Of a DNA stretch of 28,780 nucleotides, positions 9,324 to 18,223 are shown piece by piece (within the stretch, counting starts at the first letter, position 1; the number at the start of each line of letters is the position of its first letter). Both the position numbers and the translations under genes were made by a program. The notes under the pieces are model-generated. The model saw only the letters and a program-made list of their open reading frames with translations, was not told the DNA's origin and did not search any database. Origin of the DNA: Amoeboradix gromovi (taxonomy: Eukaryota; Sanchytriomycota; Sanchytriomycetes; Sanchytriales; Sanchytriaceae); contig JADGIF010000043.1 of the NCBI GenBank assembly GCA_018985225.1, positions 1-28,780 on the forward strand. The letters run 5' to 3'.

Positions 9324-12300
9324 ATGCTAAAATTCAAAAGAATGTGTGGTATCGGAGCTATTTACAATCGAAATGGTATCAGCATTGACACTTGCCAACA
9401 AATGCTATTGCAGCTTAGTCATAGAGGTGCTCATGCAGACGGTAGCGGTATTTTAGTGGAAATTCCTTGGCATTTGTATCAAGATACTAAGAAATACAAG
9501 GCCGTTGCCCAGACGTTCATCAGTTCTGCGTCTGCTATCCCAAAAATCACCCAGCACTTTGAAAATTTAAATTTGAAGGTTCAAACTCGACAGGTTCCAA
9601 CTAACAATAATATTAAAAATCATCCTAATATTGTTCAATTCATTGTCAGTAGTAGCACTAAATTTAGTCCATATCTATTAAGAAATGAAATTGAATCAAA
9701 ATTCAATGATTGCTATGTTTGTTCCTTCCATGAAAAAACTATCGTATACAAAGCTCTATGTGCCCCTGCAGATCTTTTTTCATTCTATTGTGATTTCAAG
9801 ACAATAAAAACTCGATATGCAATTGTCCATGCACGTTTTAGTACCAATACCAATCCTCATTGGAATTTATGCCAACCTCTTCGTAACCTGGCCCACAACG
9901 GTGAGATAAACACACTGAGTGGTAACATTCGTAATATGAATACCAAGATGAGTCTATTAAAGTTGAACAATGAATTTGTACCTTTTTTACCCTTCCCTAA
10001 AAGTAGTGATTCTGCAGCATTTGACATGGTATTGGACTATTATCTTAACCAAACTGAATGGAGCCTTGAGGAACTTATGTTAATGATGGTACCGAAAGCT
10101 TGGGAACAACTGCCAGATTCTAACCTGAAGAACATGTATCATTACTTTGCCACTATTATGGAAGGATGGGAGGGTCCTGCGTCTTTGTTGAGTACAAATG
10201 GTGGAAAGCTAGTGTGCAGTGTTGATAAATGTGGCCTAAGGCCTTGCAGATACATGATCGCTTCAGATGGCACTATAGTACTTGGTAGTGAATTTATGGA
10301 TCTAAATGGTTTGAAGTTCATTGATCATCAACGAATAGCACCTGGTGAAATGATATCGATTGATATTGATACGGCATTGATTAACAGCTATCCATCCATT
10401 ACAAATGAAATTATCAATAAGTATCCATTTGGAAAATGGACAGAAACTAGCGATAATTTGACAATTTCATTAAATGACAGTGTGCATCAACATCATTCTG
10501 AAGATTTGCTAACCAACATTGATAATAACAGGATGCTTACAATATTCAATTACACTGATGAAGAAATTCAGATGATACTAAAACCTATGAACACCGGAAA
10601 AGAAGCTTTGGGTAGCATGGGAACAGACACCGCAATCGCATCGTTGTCTGCAAACCCTCGACTACTATTTGACTATTTCCACCAACTATTTGCACAAGTA
10701 AGTAATCCAGCCATCGATCCCATCAGAGAGTCAATAATGACAAGTTTATCGTGTCCCTTGGGCATTTTATCTGAAATGAATCCTAATAACAACAACAAAT
10801 GGATTACAGTAGATTCTCCGATTAAATCAACTGGCGAATTGAAAATCTTGTTGGATCACTATGTGCAGCTGTCTATCTGCAACATTCTCACAATTAAAAG
10901 TTTTTTGGATGCCAACGAATACGATATTAAGTCCTATTTAGATCACATCTCCAAGGTAGTAATAGATGGAAATTTCGACTTTATCCATATTAGTGACAAA
11001 TCTATAGAAAATAAGCACGTGCCTGTTCCGATACTTTTATTAACCAGTGCCATTGATATGGCATTAACGGATGCTGGGATACGCAGAAATACCATAGTCA
11101 TAGTATCTACCGCTGAAGCGAGGCAGGTCCATCACATGGCATGCTTACTGGCATATGGTGCTGACATTATTTGTCCTTGGTTTGCTCAGCAGCTAATCAT
11201 GAGCAAAGATAATTCTTGCGTTGATTCCATAAGCAATATGGCTAAAAATACATTTACTCCTAGTAGTTCTAGTAATATCCCGACCACCAGAAACTTGAGC
11301 GGTTATGTTAATCACTATTTTAGAGCTTTAAACAGTGGGCTTTTAAAGATATTTGCTAAAATGGGTATTAGTACTCTAAAATCATATAAAGGATCTCAAT
11401 TGATGGAAACTATAGGCTTTAGCGATGATTTAGCAATGTACTTTAAGTATACCACTAATACAATGACTGGCGTAACTTTGCGCAAAATTCAATCCGATTA
11501 CCTAAACTTTTACGATAACCGAACAGCAGGGATCGGCAGTCACTACCATTACAGATACAATGGTGAAGACCATGTTAATGATCCTTCTAGTATTGCATTT
11601 CTGCAGAAGTCAGTTCAAATAAACGATTTCAATGAATATTTAAAGTATTCCAGCAAAACTGACGCGATTTTGGACAAATGTACCATACGCGGATTGTTGA
11701 AGTACAAAAAGAGGGACCCTATCGATGTAAAATTAGTGGAGCCGTGGACTGAGATAGTTAAAAGATTTAACACGGGCGCAATGAGCTTTGGATCTATAAG
11801 TATCGAGGCGCATACTACACTTGCGAGAGCAATGAATACCATGGATACCAAGAGTAACAGCGGCGAGGGCGGTGAGCTGCCTAGTCGATTTAATACCTTA
11901 GAACAAAGCAAAATTAAACAAATTGCCAGCGGCAGATTTGGAGTTGATTCCTACTATCTGAGCACTGCTGACATGATTCAAATTAAGATTGCACAGGGTG
12001 CGAAACCAGGCCAAGGCGGAGAATTGCCAGGTAATAAGGTGGATGTGAACATAGCAATGACTCGTAAGACTATGCCAAACATAGGATTGATAAGTCCTAC
12101 AAATCAACATGACATATACTCCATTGAAGATCTTCAACAGCTCATATACGACCTCAAGTGCTGCAATCCTAATGCACTGATTAGCGTAAAACTAACCAGT
12201 CAAAAGAATATTGGAACTGTATGTAATGGAGTCGTCAAAGGCTTAGCTAACCACATAGTTATTAGCGGATATGACGGTGGAACAGGTGCAGCTAGCTGGA

Positions 12301-15140
12301 GCAGTATAAAGCAATGCGGTATACCCTTTGAGTTGGGATTAATTGATGCACATTCTGCACTGATCAACGCGGGATTGCGCAACAATGTTGTACTTCAGGT
12401 GGACGGCAACATAAGAACTGCTAATGACGTTATCAAGTCCTGTTTATTGGGTGCTCAAGAGTGGGGATTTAGCACTGTACCATTAATAGCAATTGGCTGC
12501 ATCATGATGCGCAAGTGTCATTTAAACACCTGCCCTGTAGGCATTGCTACCCAAGACCCGGTATTGAGATCCAAATTTAAGGGGCAACCTGAGCAAATCA
12601 TAAACTATTTTCATTTTCTAGCTGAAGAAATGAGAACCAAAATGGCAGAGTTGGGTTTTAGAACAGTGAGTGAAATGATAGGTCAATCCCATGTGTTAGA
12701 ACTAGCAGACGCGGGTTTGCAATTCGATAGTGAATTTAAAGACGAACCTGTCAGTGATATACTATTCGCGCCATCCGTTACATCATTTGATGCACAGCAT
12801 TTGGAATTGGTGAAAAATACCATTTCAAAGAATGAATCTGTTACCATTCACTCTAAAATACGCAACAGTGACCGATCTGTCGGTGCCTATTGGTCTTGGT
12901 TAATCAATCGTCAAGCGCATTCAAAGTTGTCTTTTACAGGAAACATTACATTAAACTGTAGCGGATACGCAGGTCAATCGTTTGGGGCTTTTCTAGAATC
13001 CAAAATAACTTTAGTCATAAATGGTGCGTGTAATGACTATGTTGGCAAAGGTTTGAGTGGCGGTTTAATAGTGGTACGCAGCAAAAATAGCAATAGTTTA
13101 ATCTGCGGCAATGTATGCCTGTATGGTGCAACTAAAGGATATTTGTTTGTTAACGGGCTTGTGGGAGAAAGATTTGCAATTAGAAATAGTGGTGCTAATA
13201 GTGTAGTTGAAGGGCTGAGCGACCATGGACTAGAATACATGACTGGTGGAACAGTAGTTTGCTTGGGTAAACTGGGTAATAACATTGCTAGCGGAATGAC
13301 TGGTGGTGTAGCATACTTATTGAAAGATAAACTAAAGCAGTCCATAAAAAATCAAGAACTAACCGCAAAAGACAGGCAAGAATTAAGCACTTTATTGAAC
13401 ATGCATGTGGAACACACCGGTAGCGAATTGGGAAAATATTATATAAATCATCTGGATGACTTTATCAAGCTGGATCCAAGTGGCAGCATTAGCAGGAATG
13501 TGAGTAGAAGTATCAGCAGTAGTAATGTGGCTCTGTCCAACAGTATTGATTCAGGAATAGCTGACATGGAAGACTTGAGAATCAGCTGTACAAGTGTTAA
13601 AGATGCGTTCAAAAGACCACTCACTAGGAAGAAAGTTGATAGTGCGATTACTAGTGTTGCTAGCAGTAATGTATCCGTGTCACCTGATCATTTGCCGTTC
13701 ATCAATATTCCGGTGCAACGTGATATTAAAGTAGATGCTAAACACCGCGTATTGAATTACAATGAGATTACTAGTAGATTGCCGTCTAACAAGGTATTGC
13801 AGCAAGCTAGCAGGTGTATGGACTGCGGCACTCCGTTTTGCCAATCAGATTATGGTTGTCCGATTGGTAATTTGATACCCCAATGGAACCAACATATAGC
13901 CAATAATGACTGGTATTCTGCGTACAAGTCATTGATTCTCACAAACAATTTTCCCGAGTTTACTGGGAGAGCCTGTCCAGCCCCATGTAGAGATGCATGT
14001 GTTCTGAACATAATCAGTGACCCAGTTAGCATAAAGAGTATAGAGTGCTCAATAATAGATAAGGCTTTTGAAATGAACTGGGTGCAACAAGATTCTAACA
14101 ATATCATCCAGAACAGAATAGTTAACAAATACAAGATAGGAATAGTAGGAAGCGGGCCTTGCGGTTTAGCAGCAGCTGATTTGTTAAACCAGCAAGGATA
14201 CACAGTGCATGTGCATGAAAGAAGCATGGAAGTTGGTGGCTTACTGATGTATGGAATACCTGAAATGAAGATTCAGTCCAGCGTGATAAATAGAAGAGTT
14301 GAATTGCTCAAGAAGCAGGGGATCAAATTCTTTTGCAATAGCCATATAACAGATTTGGAATCTTTCAAAGTTCAATTCGACGCCGTTATATTAGCAACAG
14401 GTGCATTGCTACCAAATTCATTACAGGATGTAGATGAAAACTGCACTGGTTTTTATTACGCAATGGATTATCTGACGCAATCACAAATGGCTCACAAGGG
14501 AATTCATGTCAGCGATCCTATAAACTGTGAGGGTAAGCACGTGATTATTGTAGGTGCAGGAGACACAGCGACTGACTGCTGTGCCACAGCGTACAGGCAA
14601 TTAGCTAAGAGTGTTGATATACTAGACATAAATCAGATTAAACCATCAAAACCAACAACTGTGTGGCCAGAACTAAGTAACGAGTTGAAACTAGATTATG
14701 GGCACGAAGAAGGGCTAGTAATACACCAAAAGGATCCTAGAATATATGGCAGACAACTGGACTCTGTAATATTGAATGAAAAAAAGGAGATTAAGAGCGT
14801 AATGATGTACAGAGTGGAATCCACAAAGAATCCTGATGGAAGCAGAAGTACAAAGAGATTACACAAAATACCAGAAGAGATACCTTGCGATATTCTGATA
14901 GCAGCGATAGGATTTAGAGGAACACACAAATTGGACAATATTGAAATGACTGCTAGACAGACAATTAAAACAGAAAACTACAAAACAAGTGATCCAAAGA
15001 TATTTGCAGCTGGAGATTGTAATAAAGGACAATCACTGATAGTGTGGGCAATCAGAGAAGGAAGAGAGGTTGCGCGACAAGTAGATTTGAGGTTCAATGG
15101 TGCATCTGAAATACCACTTATAGGAGGGATAGCCAAATGA
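9324..15140 (+). CDS. GLT1: Glutamate synthase (NADH), fused large and small subunits
   Basis: A 1938-aa enzyme that moves the glutamine amide to 2-oxoglutarate, giving two glutamates with NADH as reductant. Domains in order: class II glutamine amidotransferase with nucleophile Cys8 (MCGIGAI), plus RFSTNTNPHW and LAHNGEINTLSGN; a central domain; the FMN domain beginning near residue 815 (FNTGAMSFGSIS, then NSGEGGELPSRF); [3Fe-4S] cysteines in CIMMRKCHLNTCPVG (1059-1071); a beta-helix GXGXG domain; and a Ser-rich linker near 1390-1430. The small-subunit part follows with CMDCGTPFCQSDYGCPIGN (from 1498), GRACPAPCRDAC, an FAD-binding GSGPCGLAAADLL (about 1609) and an NAD(P)-binding GAGDTATD (about 1744). 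It is shorter than the usual ~2100-2200 aa, mainly in the amidotransferase domain. The start gives a propeptide of at most seven residues; the ATG at 9342 would place the Cys second. No AATAAA close to the TGA. Confidence 0.97.
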   Translation: MLKFKRMCGIGAIYNRNGISIDTCQQMLLQLSHRGAHADGSGILVEIPWHLYQDTKKYKAVAQTFISSASAIPKITQHFENLNLKVQTRQVPTNNNIKNHPNIVQFIVSSSTKFSPYLLRNEIESKFNDCYVCSFHEKTIVYKALCAPADLFSFYCDFKTIKTRYAIVHARFSTNTNPHWNLCQPLRNLAHNGEINTLSGNIRNMNTKMSLLKLNNEFVPFLPFPKSSDSAAFDMVLDYYLNQTEWSLEELMLMMVPKAWEQLPDSNLKNMYHYFATIMEGWEGPASLLSTNGGKLVCSVDKCGLRPCRYMIASDGTIVLGSEFMDLNGLKFIDHQRIAPGEMISIDIDTALINSYPSITNEIINKYPFGKWTETSDNLTISLNDSVHQHHSEDLLTNIDNNRMLTIFNYTDEEIQMILKPMNTGKEALGSMGTDTAIASLSANPRLLFDYFHQLFAQVSNPAIDPIRESIMTSLSCPLGILSEMNPNNNNKWITVDSPIKSTGELKILLDHYVQLSICNILTIKSFLDANEYDIKSYLDHISKVVIDGNFDFIHISDKSIENKHVPVPILLLTSAIDMALTDAGIRRNTIVIVSTAEARQVHHMACLLAYGADIICPWFAQQLIMSKDNSCVDSISNMAKNTFTPSSSSNIPTTRNLSGYVNHYFRALNSGLLKIFAKMGISTLKSYKGSQLMETIGFSDDLAMYFKYTTNTMTGVTLRKIQSDYLNFYDNRTAGIGSHYHYRYNGEDHVNDPSSIAFLQKSVQINDFNEYLKYSSKTDAILDKCTIRGLLKYKKRDPIDVKLVEPWTEIVKRFNTGAMSFGSISIEAHTTLARAMNTMDTKSNSGEGGELPSRFNTLEQSKIKQIASGRFGVDSYYLSTADMIQIKIAQGAKPGQGGELPGNKVDVNIAMTRKTMPNIGLISPTNQHDIYSIEDLQQLIYDLKCCNPNALISVKLTSQKNIGTVCNGVVKGLANHIVISGYDGGTGAASWSSIKQCGIPFELGLIDAHSALINAGLRNNVVLQVDGNIRTANDVIKSCLLGAQEWGFSTVPLIAIGCIMMRKCHLNTCPVGIATQDPVLRSKFKGQPEQIINYFHFLAEEMRTKMAELGFRTVSEMIGQSHVLELADAGLQFDSEFKDEPVSDILFAPSVTSFDAQHLELVKNTISKNESVTIHSKIRNSDRSVGAYWSWLINRQAHSKLSFTGNITLNCSGYAGQSFGAFLESKITLVINGACNDYVGKGLSGGLIVVRSKNSNSLICGNVCLYGATKGYLFVNGLVGERFAIRNSGANSVVEGLSDHGLEYMTGGTVVCLGKLGNNIASGMTGGVAYLLKDKLKQSIKNQELTAKDRQELSTLLNMHVEHTGSELGKYYINHLDDFIKLDPSGSISRNVSRSISSSNVALSNSIDSGIADMEDLRISCTSVKDAFKRPLTRKKVDSAITSVASSNVSVSPDHLPFINIPVQRDIKVDAKHRVLNYNEITSRLPSNKVLQQASRCMDCGTPFCQSDYGCPIGNLIPQWNQHIANNDWYSAYKSLILTNNFPEFTGRACPAPCRDACVLNIISDPVSIKSIECSIIDKAFEMNWVQQDSNNIIQNRIVNKYKIGIVGSGPCGLAAADLLNQQGYTVHVHERSMEVGGLLMYGIPEMKIQSSVINRRVELLKKQGIKFFCNSHITDLESFKVQFDAVILATGALLPNSLQDVDENCTGFYYAMDYLTQSQMAHKGIHVSDPINCEGKHVIIVGAGDTATDCCATAYRQLAKSVDILDINQIKPSKPTTVWPELSNELKLDYGHEEGLVIHQKDPRIYGRQLDSVILNEKKEIKSVMMYRVESTKNPDGSRSTKRLHKIPEEIPCDILIAAIGFRGTHKLDNIEMTARQTIKTENYKTSDPKIFAAGDCNKGQSLIVWAIREGREVARQVDLRFNGASEIPLIGGIAK

Positions 15141-15171
15141 TAATGGGGATGACCAAAAACTATTTCAATGT

Positions 15172-15177
15172 TTTATT
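15172..15177 (-). terminator. Possible AATAAA for the small minus-strand ORF
   Basis: Minus-strand AATAAA 23 nt past the TAG at 15203-15201. It supports a minus-strand transcript there but could be chance. Confidence 0.25.
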
Positions 15178-15200
15178 AGCCTAAAAAGGCACAGATATAA

Positions 15201-15422
15201 CTATGACGCTCCACATATTGTATCACCTATCCCCGTGGGATAACTCTTCACCGATCGTGTTTCTTGCCTGTATACTCTTTCAGCACTGCTAAGTATGATT
15301 TTCACGACTTGGGGTGTTGTTACATGGCATTCGTTCATATCTAGATAGACCACTATGTAATTGGGGTTACACCTGGTAAACCATCGGTGCGTCACTGTTG
15401 TGCTTCTAACTGCCATTACCAT
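15201..15422 (-). CDS. Small hypothetical protein, 73 aa
   Basis: An ATG-started frame converging on glutamate synthase, with 60 bp between the two stops. The product is soluble-looking, mixed charged and hydrophobic, with three cysteines; a central stretch YIVVYLDMNE could be a strand and VVKIILSSAERVYRQETRS a helix. I do not recognise it. Support: it begins with ATG (a second ATG two codons later), does not overlap another gene, and an AATAAA lies 23 nt after its stop, as for most genes here. Against: length near the chance limit and no known domain. It could also be one exon of a gene with tiny introns. Confidence 0.35.
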   Translation of the reverse strand: MVMAVRSTTVTHRWFTRCNPNYIVVYLDMNECHVTTPQVVKIILSSAERVYRQETRSVKSYPTGIGDTICGAS

Positions 15423-15603
15423 AATAAATAATTTTTCATCACTTGCTCTCGTTTTTTGTTGTCTTATTCTTTTTCTGTCATTCGTTTCATATTTAAGCCT
15501 GTCCTTCCATCACAAGTTATCTTCACATCAGATCAGCTTGTGTTGGGTGTCTAATGCTTATCATGCTTTAAGTCTAAGTAATTGTGTAACAAAGATTTTA
15601 AAC

Positions 15604-16075
15604 AGATGGGACATCAAATATAAAAACTGGACTAACTTTCTGTAACAACTTTGAACATTATTTCAGCTTTATTAATCTTATGGATTTAAGAGGCGAGTGG
15701 ACATTCAGCTAGTTGCGGAGTGGACGAGTATAAAAGGAAAATAAATGTTCTGTACAGCTATTCTCTTACTCTTTCATCCAATCTTTATTTCAAATAAAAT
15801 ATTACTATTACTCTGTAGAAACTAGAATAGATAAGAGTAATGATGTTAGTATAACATTACAAAATGACTCTAGAGAAGGGTACCGTCTAAGATAATGCAC
15901 CTTTTGCTTAGATGCTCAAAGACCTCATATCTAGTTTTATTTTGAAGAGGGGATTGAAAGTAATGAAAGAAAATTGGTATAATAGAGGAAGATCTTTTAT
16001 TAGTGATAGCATTTCCTCCGTAAGGAGCACCGTTAAAAACGAGTTAGTCTAGTTTTTATGTTTGGTGTCCCAGAT
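15604..16075 (-). mobile_element. MITE copy C (464 bp) with AGAT target duplication
   Basis: The element occupies 15608-16071 in reverse orientation relative to copies A, B and D. Left end GGGACATCAAATATAAAAAC and right end TTTTTATGTTTGGTGTCCC are inverted repeats of each other. AGAT flanks both ends (15604-15607 and 16072-16075), a 4-bp target duplication. Internal sequence matches the family (for example GCACCTTTTGCTTAGATGCTC), with extra sequence accounting for the greater length. No transposase is encoded, so it is non-autonomous. Confidence 0.85.
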
Positions 16076-16331
16076 AAGTTTCCTTATAGATGGAGATAGG
16101 GTTATCCGATAACCCATATATGATCCAGTTCATGTTCTTCTTTATGTAGTCCCTCATATGAAAGCGCATATTCATGCAGCATCTTTAATTGCTCAGAAAT
16201 AACGCTTTATACATGTTACTTATAAATTTACTGAATTAGCATATTAACGCTTGACCAAATATGACGGGATCCGGGGTATTACCTGAACAGCCGTATTGAA
16301 CAGTTACCTTGGCAGAGTAGAGCAGCAAAAA

Positions 16332-16420
16332 AGCTACAGCACATGGGATTCCCACCCCGTCCTGCTTGACTTCTGAAATTTGACAGGATCAGGTATTTCC
16401 AGGTGTGTATGGCCGTAGCT
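16332..16420 (-). ncRNA. 5S rRNA-derived gene or pseudogene with internal deletion
   Basis: Read from 16420 downward, the sequence begins AGCTACGGCCATACACACCT, continues through GAAGTCAAGCAGGACGGG and ends GGGAATCCCATGTGCTGTAG followed by CT and a run of T. These match the 5' end, the A-box/intermediate element of the internal promoter, and the 3' end of eukaryotic 5S rRNA. The terminal helix still pairs (AGCTAC with GTAGCT). The six-T run after it (16332-16327, overlapping the last base) is a Pol III terminator. At 89 nt it lacks roughly 30 nt of the normal ~120, covering the region of the C box and helices IV-V. It is therefore a pseudogene or a 5S-derived short element, not a normal 5S gene. 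Confidence 0.7.
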
Positions 16421-17009
16421 GAAAGTTCTCTCGGTCCTGCCTCATGTTCCTGCTACTGCCCTTGGACATTATGTTCGGTGGCTCATGTATAGTCCGAAAT
16501 GAAATGTCCTGTTCCTCAAAAGATATTTGCAAAATAGTAAAAACTGTTTATTAGCTCAAGTCTCATGTTATTAGCCCATCTAAAGTATTAACTAGCTCAA
16601 ATTGTGGCAACTAAAAACAAGGAAATATTGATCCACAATCTTTCTCTCTGTCAACCGAGTCTTACGCTATTTCGTATCAGGCATTACCTTGAGATTTGCT
16701 TAGTTGTCGTTTTAGTCTTTTGCAATTGGGTCTTAGAGGCCGCTGCATAAGAGTACTTGGAGTTGTCTATCAAGATTTGTGCTATATGATTACTTTCTCA
16801 TATCATATAACAATATTTACTAGCCTGCTGTTCAACTTTGAGCAAGTTTAGATTATTAGAACATCTTCATTATCCCACCAAAGACTAATGTATAACATAC
16901 TCATTAGCATCCTAAACGTGTAGTTATCTGCTATTGCTAATTATTAATCTAGTTTCTATGTTAACTGAAAGAATCCAAGTATTCTACCTTTGAGGTTGCT
17001 GAATTTTTG

Positions 17010-17041
17010 AGTTTCTTTAGTTTTTAAATCAAGTCTCAATT
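17010..17041. repeat. Degenerate extra TIR end beside MITE copy B
   Basis: CTTTAGTTTTTAAATCAAG followed by TCTCAATT resembles the right end of copy B (GTCTAGTTTTTATATTTGAT followed by GTCTCAATT). It suggests that B inserted next to an older copy's end or arose from a partial tandem. Confidence 0.4.
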
Positions 17042-17440
17042 GGGACACCAAATATAAAAACTAGACCAAGTCGTTTTTAAAGGAGGTGCTCCATAAGGAG
17101 GAAATACCATTATCAACAAAAGTCCTTTCATTAATGTCATTCACCTCTTTCTAATATATGAGGTCTTTGAGCGTCTAAGCAAAAGGTGCGTTATCTACTA
17201 CTTACCACTATTATCTTCTATTTTCCTCTTACTACCTTTAGTACAACTTATTTTTTGTTTTCTATTCTTGTTAATCATTGTTTCCAAGATTTTGATGGAT
17301 GAAAAGCTTTTATACTAAAATAATTTACTTGAACCAATATGAGTAATTTAATTAAATTTACTATCGGTTAATACACACTTGATATAATGATTCAAACTAT
17401 TTAGAAAGTAAGTCTAGTTTTTATATTTGATGTCTCAATT
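17038..17440 (+). mobile_element. MITE copy B (395 bp) with AATT target duplication
   Basis: The element spans 17042-17436, starting GGGACACCAAATATAAAAAC and ending TTTTTATATTTGATGTCTC. AATT flanks both ends (17038-17041 and 17437-17440). Its first ~150 bp match copy A closely, and the last ~95 bp match copy A's right part. Between them B carries an AT-rich insert (about 17190-17340) that A lacks. It ends 30 bp before the ATG of the Man1-type gene, so it may contribute to that gene's promoter. Confidence 0.85.
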
Positions 17441-17470
17441 GGTAAAATTTTATTTTGATGTCCCCTTCAA

Positions 17471-18223
17471 ATGCCTTTTGTTGAGCAAAAACATAAACGG
17501 CGTAAAATACCGTTCCCGTGGTTCAAGTTAATCAGTGCAATAACAGTTACGACATTTATTAGCTATATGTTGGTGTTTGTATATAAATTGTACTGGATGG
17601 TTAACAATGTACACTTTTGCAAAGATTGGAAAGATTATTCAATTTTTAGCATAACTTCTTTAGATTGTTTCCCTTGTCCACCAGGAGTTCATTGCGACCT
17701 AGATGATATATCTGGTTGTATTAATGGAGATGACATATATGTCGAGCACCCTTTATATTTCTTTAAAATTTCTCGCAAGATATTTGTGCCAGTTTGCGTC
17801 GAAAAACCACCTGAGCCTATCTCTTGGGAGTCACATGCTTATACAGTCTTGGCTTACGTAGTTGCAGCTACAGTATTGTTTGGTATTTATCAATATTATT
17901 TGTACAAGAAAAATACAAGAAAATTGATTCAGACTCTAGCAAAGCAATCTATACAAATGGTAAAGAAGCATGCTGCATTAGTTGATACCACACCAGACTT
18001 AGTGTTGCCCACAGGTATTGATGTGACTCATTTAAGGGATCATTTCTTGTTTCCAAAGTATAAACTGAAAAAGAGAATTGAAATATGGAATGACGTTTCT
18101 CAAATAGTTACCTCTAATTCCAACATAGCGGAGCAAAAAGTTATGTTTAAAAATGAATGGCATCTTGTCTGGAGTTACAGGAGCTCAATAAGTGATAATG
18201 AAATGAGCGACGTTGAAGAATAA
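17471..18223 (+). CDS. Man1/Src1-type (Heh/Lem2-like) inner nuclear membrane protein
   Basis: A 250-aa double-pass membrane protein. The first membrane segment is at about residues 20-42. A lumenal loop (about 48-115) has the spaced cysteines of the Man1-Src1p C-terminal domain (FCKDW, CFPCPPGVHC, GCINGD, VPVCVEKP). The second membrane segment is about 125-145. A nucleoplasmic winged-helix-like tail contains KRIEIWNDVSQIVTSNSNI and ends in the typical W-x-x-VW. In the family this region recruits ESCRT/Chmp7 and DNA at the nuclear envelope. The usual N-terminal LEM or HeH domain is absent: only about 19 residues precede the first membrane segment. MITE copy B ends 34 bp upstream. AATAAA lies two bases after the TAA stop. 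Confidence 0.75.
   Translation: MPFVEQKHKRRKIPFPWFKLISAITVTTFISYMLVFVYKLYWMVNNVHFCKDWKDYSIFSITSLDCFPCPPGVHCDLDDISGCINGDDIYVEHPLYFFKISRKIFVPVCVEKPPEPISWESHAYTVLAYVVAATVLFGIYQYYLYKKNTRKLIQTLAKQSIQMVKKHAALVDTTPDLVLPTGIDVTHLRDHFLFPKYKLKKRIEIWNDVSQIVTSNSNIAEQKVMFKNEWHLVWSYRSSISDNEMSDVEE

Larger units (their letters stand above)
15423..17470. other. Repeat-rich gene-free region
   Basis: About 2 kb containing MITE copies C and B in opposite orientation and a 5S rRNA-derived sequence, listed separately. The 94-codon plus-strand frame at 15361-15645 is a low-complexity hydrophobic translation entering MITE copy C and is not called. I see nothing in 16421-17009. Confidence 0.7.

Noticed and set aside
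116-15140. Bacterial origin or contamination, suggested by RluA-family and glutamate synthase genes
   Set aside because: The pseudouridine synthase has the eukaryotic KGRWIGR segment, the synthase is the fused eukaryotic form, and neighbours are TOG, SF3B2 and Man1-type genes with introns and AATAAA signals.
16303-16316. TTACCTTGGCAGAG, resembling the 5' end of U1 snRNA
   Set aside because: It has one extra base, no Sm site or stem-loops follow, and it lies just past the terminator of the 5S-like sequence.
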